A stretch of 26,978 bases of DNA from contig JAETOP010000047.1 of assembly GCA_021771675.1 (NCBI GenBank), forward strand, positions 1 to 26,978, read 5' to 3'. This DNA comes from Oscillospiraceae bacterium (GTDB lineage: Bacteria; Bacillota_A; Clostridia; Oscillospirales; Oscillospiraceae). Below are positions 14,537 through 20,423 of this stretch, piece after piece. Within the stretch, counting starts at the first letter, position 1. Each line of letters opens with the position of its first letter. The notes beneath the pieces were generated by a model. The model did no database searches. It saw only the letters and a list, made by a program, of their open reading frames with translations, and was not told the DNA's origin. Position numbers and translations under genes: made by a program.

Positions 14537-15496
14537 GTGTCAATAGGTCGATACACCGTTGCCGGGGATGGCCCCAGCAACGAGGAACTGGTCCTGCGGA
14601 TAAAGGTCGGAGATAGGGAAGCCGCAGAATTACTCATTTCCCGGAACGAGGGATACATCACGGCGCTGGCTTTGAAACATACTGAGTGGTGCGATTTGGA
14701 CGACTTAAAACAGGAGGGCGCGCTGGCACTCCTGAAAGCGGCGGAGCGGTTTGATCCCTCCTACGGTACGAAACTGCTGACTTATGCAACACCTGTAATC
14801 GAGTCAGCCATGATGGACTACTGTGCTCAGGCTTCGCTTACCATCAGTATCTCTCCCAGTCGGTACCATCAGTTACGCAAGGTGGCGCATGCCTGCTCCG
14901 GAGTGCAGGATGATTCCGAGCCTGCTTTGATCGATGCCATCTGCGAGGAACTGAAGGTATCGCCAAAGGCAGCGGCGGAGCTGCTGAAGGACTACCGGAA
15001 TCTGTTCCATGTCCAGCAGTTGGGTGACGATGTTTTTTCCATCAGCGGCGGCGGATATCCGGCCAAAGCCTATGACCGATATATGCGTCAGACACTGCTC
15101 CTTCAGCTGATGGAGGAGGTGCTGACACCCAGAGAACTGAACTTGGTGCGCTGTTATCTGGGGATCGGCCAGTCCAACGAACAAGGCATGACCTTTCAGG
15201 AACTGGCCATCCGGCTGAACTACAACGGCCCCAGCGGAGCGGAGAAAGCGTATAAAACCGCGCTCCGAAAAATGAGAAAGGAGCTCTATGCCAGCGCCTA
15301 TGGGCAGTGGCTGTCCATCCAGAAAGCCATCAGCAAAGCCAGGGCAGACGTGGAGGCTGGCCTTGGACACTATATGTCACCCCAGACCACATGGATGGAT
15401 GAAAAAGAACTGACAGAGCGATTTATTTGTGAAGTCGCTGTGCTGACCCAAGTCCAAGAGATATTCAGCGATGCATTGGATAAGGAAACAGAATAA
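14537..15496 (+). CDS. Sigma-70-family RNA polymerase sigma factor-like protein
   Basis: A 319-residue protein with a sigma-70 region 2 at about residues 25-105 (LISRNEGYITALALKHT, DLDDLKQEGALALLKAAERFD, GTKLLTYATPVIESAM-DY), where the D-L-QEG-L-L-A--FDP pattern is diagnostic. A region-4-like helix-turn-helix comes later (LTPRELNLVRCYLGI then TFQELAIRLNYNGPSGAEKAYKTALRKMRKEL). The start is taken as GTG 14537 because AAGGGGGG lies about eight bases ahead; a GTG at 14516 overlapping the previous stop is the alternative. It could direct transcription of the mobile element's own genes. The region 2-to-4 linker is long for an accessory sigma, so a transcription-control role is likely but the target is unknown. 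Confidence 0.82.
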   Translation: MSIGRYTVAGDGPSNEELVLRIKVGDREAAELLISRNEGYITALALKHTEWCDLDDLKQEGALALLKAAERFDPSYGTKLLTYATPVIESAMMDYCAQASLTISISPSRYHQLRKVAHACSGVQDDSEPALIDAICEELKVSPKAAAELLKDYRNLFHVQQLGDDVFSISGGGYPAKAYDRYMRQTLLLQLMEEVLTPRELNLVRCYLGIGQSNEQGMTFQELAIRLNYNGPSGAEKAYKTALRKMRKELYASAYGQWLSIQKAISKARADVEAGLGHYMSPQTTWMDEKELTERFICEVAVLTQVQEIFSDALDKETE

Positions 15497-15531
15497 GCGG
15501 TGCGGCACTGGAGTTTACCTGATAGCTAAGT

Positions 15532-15576
15532 TTCTGTGATTACATCACAGAACGATTCTGCCCCCTCGGTTATACT
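15532..15576 (+). promoter_or_regulatory. Crp/Fnr-type operator and -10 box (site A), SDR-thioredoxin operon
   Basis: A near-perfect palindrome TTCTGTGATTACATCACAGA, completed by A at 15552 (15532-15552, centre 15542), is followed 29 bases from its centre by the -10 box TATACT (15571-15576). The predicted start near 15583 puts the operator at about -41, the class II activator position. No good -35 box is present, as expected for an activated promoter. The same core, GTGATnnnRTCAC, occurs at sites B (19424) and C (20351). Confidence 0.7.
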
Positions 15577-15609
15577 ACAGCCATGAAAAAGAACAAAGGG
15601 GTACTCAAC

Positions 15610-16356
15610 ATGAGACTAAAAGACAAGGTCGCTATCATCACCGGCGCAAGTCGCGGAATCGGATTTGCTACCGCAGATAAATTTTTGAAGGAAGGCGCCA
15701 CAGTCATTTTAGCGGCCAGCTCTCAGGCTTCCGCCGATAAGGCGGTTGCCCAATTGAGAGGAAAATATCCGGAAAGCACGGTTGCCGGCATCAGCCCTGA
15801 CCTTTCCAGTCTGGAGTCAGTCAGGGAAGCGTTTAGAGAGGCGACTGGCAAATATGGCTGTGTAGATATTCTGGTGAACAACGCCGGTGTATCTGAAAGC
15901 ACATCATTTCTGGAATACACGGAGGACACCTTTGACAAGGTCATGAATCTGAATGTGAAAGGCGTATTCAACGCCACCCGTGCCGCCGCGGAGTGCATGG
16001 CAGCAAGGGGTACCGGCGTCATTCTCTCCACATCCTCTATGGTCAGTATTTCCGGTCAGCCCAGCGGCTTCGCTTACCCCGCGTCCAAGTTTGCGGTAAA
16101 CGGTCTCACTGTTTCCCTGGCCAGAGAACTTGGCCCCAAAGGCATCCGTGTCAATGCGGTCGCCCCTGGAATCACGGAGACGGATATGATGAAAGCTATT
16201 CCCAGGGAAGTCATTGAGCCTATGATTGCCAATATTCCTCTGCGCCGTCTGGGCCAGCCGGAGGACATCGCAAACGCGTTTGTATTCCTGGCGTCTGAGG
16301 AAGCGTCTTATATTACCGGCGTGGTGCTGAGCGTAGACGGGATGGCAAGAGCTTAA
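15610..16356 (+). CDS. Short-chain dehydrogenase/reductase (FabG/BaiA-like)
   Basis: A 248-residue classical short-chain dehydrogenase/reductase. The cofactor motif TGASRGIG lies at residues 11-18, NNAG at 90-93, the catalytic serine at 143, and Y156-PAS-K160. It ends with the usual SVDGMARA. I start it at ATG 15610, with AAAGGGG eight bases upstream; the earlier ATG at 15583 coincides with the predicted transcript start. The overall pattern (RGIGFATADKF, AQLRGKYPE, the VRVNAVAPGITETDM-type segment) recalls both FabG-type reductases and BaiA-type hydroxysteroid dehydrogenases of gut clostridia. The substrate cannot be assigned. It is first in an operon with thioredoxin and is probably controlled by the operator at 15532. 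Confidence 0.88.
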   Translation: MRLKDKVAIITGASRGIGFATADKFLKEGATVILAASSQASADKAVAQLRGKYPESTVAGISPDLSSLESVREAFREATGKYGCVDILVNNAGVSESTSFLEYTEDTFDKVMNLNVKGVFNATRAAAECMAARGTGVILSTSSMVSISGQPSGFAYPASKFAVNGLTVSLARELGPKGIRVNAVAPGITETDMMKAIPREVIEPMIANIPLRRLGQPEDIANAFVFLASEEASYITGVVLSVDGMARA

Positions 16357-16440
16357 TGACATCTCTTGCATAACGTCATCACAGCAGCATAAGAAAAATA
16401 AATCATAATGAAAGCACAAAAGAAAAAGGAGAGCTGTAAT

Positions 16441-16752
16441 ATGTCTGCTATCAATATCAATAAAACCAATTTTCAGAATGAAGTTATAAACTCTGAGAAG
16501 CCTGTCCTGCTGGACTTCTGGGCGTCCTGGTGCGGCCCCTGCCGGATGGTCAGCCCCATCGTGGATGAGATCGCAGCTGAGCGGGGCGACATCACAGTCG
16601 GCAAGGTCAATGTGGACGAGCAGCCGGAACTGGCGGGCCAGTTCGGCATCATGAGCATCCCCACCCTTGTGGTGATGCGGAACGGCAAGATCGTCCGTCA
16701 GGCGGTGGGGGCGCAGCCTAAGCCGCAAATCCTGGATATGCTGAAGGCTTGA
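16441..16752 (+). CDS. trxA: Thioredoxin
   Basis: A 103-residue cytosolic thioredoxin with active site W-C31-GP-C34, the FWASWCGPCRM stretch and the cis-proline loop (IMSIPTLVV). Its length and motifs are canonical. The start at 16441 has AAGGAG nine bases upstream; an in-frame ATG at 16408 would add an atypical lysine-rich tail. It follows the SDR gene by 84 bases and should be in the same transcript. It would reduce protein disulfides with electrons from a thioredoxin reductase, for which the fusion protein at 20424 is the obvious candidate. Confidence 0.93.
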   Translation: MSAININKTNFQNEVINSEKPVLLDFWASWCGPCRMVSPIVDEIAAERGDITVGKVNVDEQPELAGQFGIMSIPTLVVMRNGKIVRQAVGAQPKPQILDMLKA

Positions 16753-16784
16753 TGACAGAATAAATGAAAAAGGAGTGCATTTAA

Positions 16785-17156
16785 ATGAAACAGACTGACT
16801 TCGTGGTGACCCTGTTTGAGGGGAAGGAAAACGCCAACAACCTGACCGTTGCCGTAGTCATGGGCGTCAATGCGTTGAAGCAGGGGTACAGCGCCAGCAT
16901 CATCCTTATGGTACACGCCGTTGCGCTGGGCCAGCCGGATGCCGCCAAGGGAGTAGACATCGGAGCGCCCTTCCCGGCTGCGGACAAAACGCTGGAGGAA
17001 TTTTTGAGCCTGGGCGGACAGGTATGCATCTGCAACGCCTGCATGGAGCACAACGGCTTTCACGCCGGACAGATGGATCCGCGCTATGTGCTGATTAACG
17101 CGCCGGACGTGGTCAGCCTGCTGATGAATGCGAAGGGATCGCTGCAGATTACCTGA
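16785..17156 (+). CDS. DsrE/DsrF-like protein
   Basis: A 123-residue protein of the DsrE-like fold, a family involved in sulfur transfer and sulfur-relay reactions. The N-terminal strand FVVTLFEGKENANN, the AVVMGVNALKQGY helix and the cysteine-rich loop C81-I-C83-NA-C86-MEHNG fit the family. Those cysteines are the likely sulfur-carrying residues. AAGGAG precedes the ATG. It lies between thioredoxin and a CoA-binding protein, so handling of protein-bound sulfur or persulfide is a reasonable reading, though it is inference. The exact partner is not visible, because no DsrC, TusE or rhodanese gene is in the window. Confidence 0.82.
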   Translation: MKQTDFVVTLFEGKENANNLTVAVVMGVNALKQGYSASIILMVHAVALGQPDAAKGVDIGAPFPAADKTLEEFLSLGGQVCICNACMEHNGFHAGQMDPRYVLINAPDVVSLLMNAKGSLQIT

Positions 17157-17185
17157 TCCGAATACAGACGGGAGGAGGCAGACAC

Positions 17186-17545
17186 ATGGAGCTGGAACGA
17201 GTCATGGAGCAAAGGTCCTTTGTCGTGGTGGGCGACACCCTGAACGAGGAGAAATATGCCGCCAAGATTAAACGGGCAATGCTGGAACATGGATATCAGG
17301 TCCAGTGCGTGGGAAAAGAACTGCCCTCTCTCAATGATGTCACTGGCGAGATTGACATTGTTGACCTGTGCATTCGGGCGGACCGGGGACTGGAACTTCT
17401 GCGAAGCTGCGAAAAAACTTTTAAGAGCGTTGTCATTCAGCCGGGTGCCTCCAGTGAAGAATTGGTTCAGTATCTTCAGGAGCACCAAATCCCTTATATC
17501 AATGGATGCCTTTTGCTTGGATTAAAGTTATATCTGAAATATTAG
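17186..17545 (+). CDS. CoA-binding-domain protein
   Basis: A 119-residue protein that resembles the CoA_binding_2 (YccU-like) fold. The nucleotide-binding start is FVVVGDTLNEEKYAAKIKRA, the middle is EIDIVDLCIRADRGLELLRSC, and the closing motif is VVIQPGASSEELVQYLQE. The glycine-rich loop is less regular than in typical members. AGGAGG lies seven bases before the ATG. It is the last gene of the operon beginning with the SDR, 40 bases before a strong hairpin. Small proteins of this family are seen near redox and stress genes, and some respond to CoA thiol state. A link to CoA-disulfide or redox sensing is inference. Confidence 0.7.
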   Translation: MELERVMEQRSFVVVGDTLNEEKYAAKIKRAMLEHGYQVQCVGKELPSLNDVTGEIDIVDLCIRADRGLELLRSCEKTFKSVVIQPGASSEELVQYLQEHQIPYINGCLLLGLKLYLKY

Positions 17546-17589
17546 ATAATCGTGAATATAGCGAAGAACTGTTACCAAGAATAATAAGA

Positions 17590-17621
17590 GCGCCCCGGAC
17601 GATTAACTTCGTCCGGGGCGC
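17590..17621. terminator. Strong 12-bp hairpin between convergent genes
   Basis: The arm GCGCCCCGGACG (17590-17601) pairs perfectly with CGTCCGGGGCGC (17610-17621) across an eight-base loop. It follows the CoA-binding gene and faces the Crp/Fnr operon from the other side, so it may serve both strands. The tail is only weakly T-rich. Confidence 0.75.
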
Positions 17622-17648
17622 TTCACCATTCTGCCAGAAATTGTGGAC

Positions 17649-17828
17649 CTATGCGTTACTCCACTTTAGAATATAAACCAAATCTGCAATCAGTACCACA
17701 GACCAGTGGACTATCACCAGAAAAATAATTGTTTCAACAGCGTAATTTGGATCGCTCAAAATCAGAAGGAGTGCTAAAGGGAATAGACAGGCTATAAGTA
17801 TCCCTGCGACAATAAGCCCCCTTTCCAA
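17649..17828 (-). pseudogene. Small two-helix membrane frame without a normal start
   Basis: Just after the Crp/Fnr stop there is an open minus-strand frame that encodes 59 residues if read from TTG 17828. It has two hydrophobic stretches, LIVAGILIACLFPLALLLIL and TIIFLVIVHWSVVLIADLVY, which look like real membrane helices, and ends KWSNA before TAG. No ATG or GTG and no ribosome-binding site are found ahead of it; the open frame continues back into the regulator gene. It looks like the 3' end of a truncated membrane protein gene, or a very weakly started small protein. With the hairpin at 17590 it accounts for the 330-base stretch between 17546 and 17874. Confidence 0.35.
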
Positions 17829-17874
17829 TATCGGCAGAACACCGATGGATATCTCTATTTGTGCAGAGCAAATA

Positions 17875-18531
17875 TCAGTCCCGAAGCTGCCGAAGTCTCG
17901 CCTCGTCCGTGACCGTCACCGAGCCGCGGGACAGCCTGACCATCCCCTCGCTCTGGAAATACCGCAACATACGGGTGATCACCTCGCGATGGGAACCCAG
18001 GTGATTGGCAATGGTCTCGTGAGTGATTTTCAATTCGGCGCTTTCCTCAATGGAGGATTCCTCCAGCAGAAAGGCCGCCATGCGTTTATCCAGGCTTTTC
18101 CACATGATTTGCTCCATCAGCCACATCACATCGGAGAACCGGCTGGCCATCAGCTCATTGGTGTAATTGGCTACCGGTGCGGACTCTTCCATGATATTTT
18201 TATAGATCTCTGCGGGAATGATCCACAGGCCGGTATCCTTTTCCGCTTCAATGGCTACGTCGAACTGAATGGAACGCATGATGCAGGAGGCCGAAAACAG
18301 GCACATATCCCTGTCGAACAGCCGGTAAAGGGTGATCTCCCGACCCTCGTCGGAGAGAATATAGGCCCGCAGCTGGCCGTACTTTACCAGCAGCAGGCCG
18401 GTACAGTCCATGCTCCCATTGTGGATCATCGTTCCTTTTTTGATATGCCGTTCAATCAAGCTGTCCAGTATGTGGTTTTTCTGCGTTAAATTTAATTGAT
18501 TCCATATAGGAAAATAGTGTTCAAAGCTCAT
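17875..18531 (-). CDS. Crp/Fnr-family transcriptional regulator
   Basis: A 218-residue Crp/Fnr regulator. The N-terminal cyclic-nucleotide-binding-like barrel covers about residues 25-115 (IKKGTMIHNG, LLLVKYGQLRAYILSDEGREITLYRL). A long dimer helix follows (about 118-150), and the helix-turn-helix reads ITHETIANHLGSHREVITRM. Its recognition helix carries R182-E183-x3-R187, the CRP-like arrangement that reads GTGA half-sites. Cysteines C43, C77 and C83 (DMCLFSASC) may be redox-sensitive, but the four-cysteine FeS pattern of FNR is not present. ATG 18531 has AGGAGG eight bases upstream. It is transcribed divergently from the DUF134-NifX gene. The candidate sites it may control are at 15532, 19424 and 20351. 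Confidence 0.9.
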   Translation of the reverse strand: MSFEHYFPIWNQLNLTQKNHILDSLIERHIKKGTMIHNGSMDCTGLLLVKYGQLRAYILSDEGREITLYRLFDRDMCLFSASCIMRSIQFDVAIEAEKDTGLWIIPAEIYKNIMEESAPVANYTNELMASRFSDVMWLMEQIMWKSLDKRMAAFLLEESSIEESAELKITHETIANHLGSHREVITRMLRYFQSEGMVRLSRGSVTVTDEARLRQLRD

Positions 18532-18551
18532 GATCTGTCCTCCTATGACGG

Positions 18552-18618
18552 AGTATAGCTCAATTTGTGGCATATGTCAAGAATGTTTATTGACATATGC
18601 CACAAATTGAGTTACAAT
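18552..18618. promoter_or_regulatory. Divergent promoters inside a perfect 22-bp inverted repeat
   Basis: Arms 18559-18580 and 18590-18611 are perfect reverse complements with a nine-base spacer. Each arm contains a -35 box TTGACA and the 17-base spacer region of a promoter. On the plus strand TTGACA (18590-18595) is paired with TACAAT (18613-18618). On the minus strand TTGACA (18575-18580) is paired with TATACT (18552-18557). Each arm also has the near-palindrome TGACATATGCCA between the boxes, an ideal place for a repressor. The DUF134-NifX and regulator genes are thus fired symmetrically in opposite directions. Confidence 0.8.
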
Positions 18619-18641
18619 AGAAGAACCGAAGGAGGTGCGAT

Positions 18642-19418
18642 ATGTCAAGGCCAAGAAAATGTCGGCGCGTGTGTGAGCTTCCGCAGACACTGACGTTTTT
18701 TCCGGAGGACGGTAAAAGCAGAGGACCGGCAGTCATCTTAACGGTGGATGAGTACGAGACTATCCGCCTCATCGACAAGGAGGGGTTCTCTCAGGAACAG
18801 TGCGGAGAATTCATGCAGGTGGCCCGCACCACGGTGCAGCAGATCTATGCCGGCGCCCGGAAAAAGCTGGCGGATGTGCTGGTGGACGGCTTGCCCTTGC
18901 GGATCGAGGGCGGAGACTATCAGCTCTGCAATGGGGGCGGCCTGTCCTGCGGATTCAGTAACTGCTACAAACAGAAGCTCAATGAACAGTATGCAAAATC
19001 GAAAGGAGAACATATCATGAGAATTGCAGTCACTTACGAAAACGGAGAAATCTTCCAGCATTTCGGCCACACCGAGCAGTTCAAGGTCTACGACGCGGAG
19101 GACGGAAAGATTCTCTCCTCTGAGGTAGTGGACACCAACGGCAGCGGCCACGGCGCCCTGGCGGGCATCCTGAGCGCACTGCACGCAGATGTTCTGATCT
19201 GCGGTGGAATCGGCGGCGGCGCACAGGCAACGCTGGCAGAGGCGGGTATCAAGCTGTACGGCGGCGTCAGCGGCAGTGCGGACGAAGCGGTCAACGCCCT
19301 GCTGGCAGGGACACTGAATTTTGATCCCACCGTCCGATGTGAGCACCACGACCATGAGCACGGCGATGAACCCCACTCCTGCGGCGACCATGGCTGCGGC
19401 CATCACAGCTGCGGCTGA
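18642..19418 (+). CDS. DUF134 DNA-binding protein fused to NifX/NifB-like domain
   Basis: A 258-residue two-domain protein. Residues 1-95 are DUF134, a small helix-turn-helix-like family (RPRKCRRVCELP, VDEYETIRLIDKEG-SQEQC, VARTTVQQIYAGARKKLA). After a cysteine-containing linker, residues 126-225 form the dinitrogenase iron-molybdenum-cofactor-type domain (MRIAVTYENGEIFQHFGHTEQFKVYD, ADVLICGGIGGGAQATLAEAGI). The tail is a histidine/cysteine-rich metal-binding string (CEHHDHEHGDEPHSCGDHGC). AAGGAGG precedes the ATG. An internal AAAGGAG at 19002-19008 lies eight bases before the in-frame ATG 19017, so the second domain may also be made alone. Metal sensing or iron-sulfur handling is inferred. 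Confidence 0.85.
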   Translation: MSRPRKCRRVCELPQTLTFFPEDGKSRGPAVILTVDEYETIRLIDKEGFSQEQCGEFMQVARTTVQQIYAGARKKLADVLVDGLPLRIEGGDYQLCNGGGLSCGFSNCYKQKLNEQYAKSKGEHIMRIAVTYENGEIFQHFGHTEQFKVYDAEDGKILSSEVVDTNGSGHGALAGILSALHADVLICGGIGGGAQATLAEAGIKLYGGVSGSADEAVNALLAGTLNFDPTVRCEHHDHEHGDEPHSCGDHGCGHHSCG

Positions 19419-19423
19419 GAAAC

Positions 19424-19463
19424 GTGATATAGTCACGGAACTTTTGTCGTGACTTGATAAAAT
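19424..19463 (+). promoter_or_regulatory. Crp/Fnr-type operator and -10 box (site B), rubredoxin-dfx operon
   Basis: The half-sites GTGAT and GTCAC are arranged as GTGATATAGTCAC (19424-19436, centre 19430) and followed by GGAA. A -10 box TAAAAT lies at 19458-19463, 28 bases from the centre. The layout matches sites A and C, with one imperfect central base. Confidence 0.6.
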
Positions 19464-19500
19464 ACAGATAAAGGAGGCGGTAACCCCTAAGGAGGATAAG

Positions 19501-19908
19501 GTGGTGGAGGCCCTGCGGGGCCTGATCCAAAGCAAAGCGCAAGCTGAAAACATTGCTTCTCAGCTGCCCGGCGCTCTGAGCGCGGCCGTGGAAAAGCCCT
19601 CCCGGCTGATGGCGGAGGACCTGTGCCGGGAGGCGGGTTTCATGCTCCCTCAGAGCAGCAATACCAAGACGTTCCTGGAGCAGATCAAGTCCTACCCCGG
19701 TATCCCCGCCGATGTGGTGAACGAACTGTTACATACCATTCAATTTAATGAAAGTTTGGAGGAAGCAAAAATGGAAAAGTGGAAATGCACGGTTTGCGGT
19801 TACATTCACGAGGGTCCCATGACCCCTGATTTCAAGTGCCCGGTCTGCAAGCAGCCCGCCGACAAGTTTGTAAAAATTGAGGACGCGGCTCCCGCCAAGA
19901 ATCTTTAA
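19501..19908 (+). CDS. Rubredoxin-domain protein with N-terminal helical extension
   Basis: A 135-residue protein whose last 45 residues are a short rubredoxin-like domain (KWKCTVCGYIHEGP, KCPVCKQPADKF), with the close spacing of the two CxxC pairs seen in rubrerythrin C-terminal domains. The first 90 residues are mainly helical and not recognised. AAGGAGG lies five bases before GTG 19501 (eight before the in-frame GTG at 19504). A second perfect ribosome-binding site, GGAGG at 19758-19762, lies eight bases before the in-frame ATG 19771, so a stand-alone rubredoxin may be made as well. It directly precedes desulfoferrodoxin, to which rubredoxins donate electrons. That pathway fits superoxide removal. 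Confidence 0.78.
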   Translation: MVEALRGLIQSKAQAENIASQLPGALSAAVEKPSRLMAEDLCREAGFMLPQSSNTKTFLEQIKSYPGIPADVVNELLHTIQFNESLEEAKMEKWKCTVCGYIHEGPMTPDFKCPVCKQPADKFVKIEDAAPAKNL

Positions 19909-19922
19909 GGAGGAACATTATA

Positions 19923-20300
19923 ATGAGCAGTAAATTTTATATCTGCCGTCATTGCGGCAATCTGGTTGGCATGATCCATGACTCCGGCGTTCCTATGATG
20001 TGCTGCGGCCAGAAGATGGAAGCTCTGGAACCCAACACCGTGGACGCCGCTGGCGAGAAGCATCTGCCTGTGGTTACGGTGGAGGAAGGGGCTGTCAATG
20101 TCAACGTAGGCACCGTGGACCATCCTATGCTTCCCGAGCATTTCATCGAGTGGGTTTACGTTCGGACCGAAAACGGCGGCCAGCGCAAGGCTCTGAAGCC
20201 CGGCGATGACCCCAACGTCACTTTCTCTTTGGGTGACGACAAAGCGGTTGCGGTCTATGCTTACTGCAATCTCCACGGCCTGTGGATGACTGAGGTCTAA
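19923..20300 (+). CDS. dfx: Desulfoferrodoxin (superoxide reductase)
   Basis: A 125-residue class II desulfoferrodoxin, which reduces superoxide to hydrogen peroxide without making oxygen and so suits strict anaerobes. Centre I is C8-RH-C11 with C27-C28. Centre II is built from H47 (in EKHLPV, where E45 and K46 are the usual conserved pair), H67, H73, C115 and H118 (CNLHGLW). All expected ligands are present. AAGGAGG lies eight bases before the ATG, 15 bases after the rubredoxin-protein stop. Electrons would come from that rubredoxin. The gene ends just before the terminator at 20320. Confidence 0.95.
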   Translation: MSSKFYICRHCGNLVGMIHDSGVPMMCCGQKMEALEPNTVDAAGEKHLPVVTVEEGAVNVNVGTVDHPMLPEHFIEWVYVRTENGGQRKALKPGDDPNVTFSLGDDKAVAVYAYCNLHGLWMTEV

Positions 20301-20319
20301 TGATCCTGTTTTATTTCAG

Positions 20320-20350
20320 GGCGGCTTCGCATATTGCGGAGCCGCCTTTT
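20320..20350 (+). terminator. Terminator after desulfoferrodoxin
   Basis: GGCGGCTTCGC (20320-20330) pairs with GCGGAGCCGCC (20336-20346) across a five-base loop, with one G-T pair, and is followed by TTTT. The T-tract runs straight into the operator of site C, so termination of one operon and activation of the next are packed end to end. Confidence 0.8.
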
Positions 20351-20391
20351 GTGATGACATCACGGAAAACAAAGCTGTTTATGTATATACT
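20351..20391 (+). promoter_or_regulatory. Crp/Fnr-type operator and -10 box (site C), trx-trxB operon
   Basis: GTGATGACATCAC (20351-20363, centre 20357) is followed by GGAA. A -10 box TATACT lies at 20386-20391, 29 bases from the centre, exactly as at site A. The predicted start near 20398 gives a leader of about 26 bases before the ATG at 20424. Confidence 0.7.
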
Positions 20392-20423
20392 GAGTTCAAC
20401 AAGAACGAAAGGAGCTATAATCT

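Noticed and set aside
16356..16400. Possible fourth Crp/Fnr site between the SDR and thioredoxin genes
   Set aside because: Only one half-site-like stretch (GTCATCACAG) is present, without a matching second half or a -10 box at the right distance.
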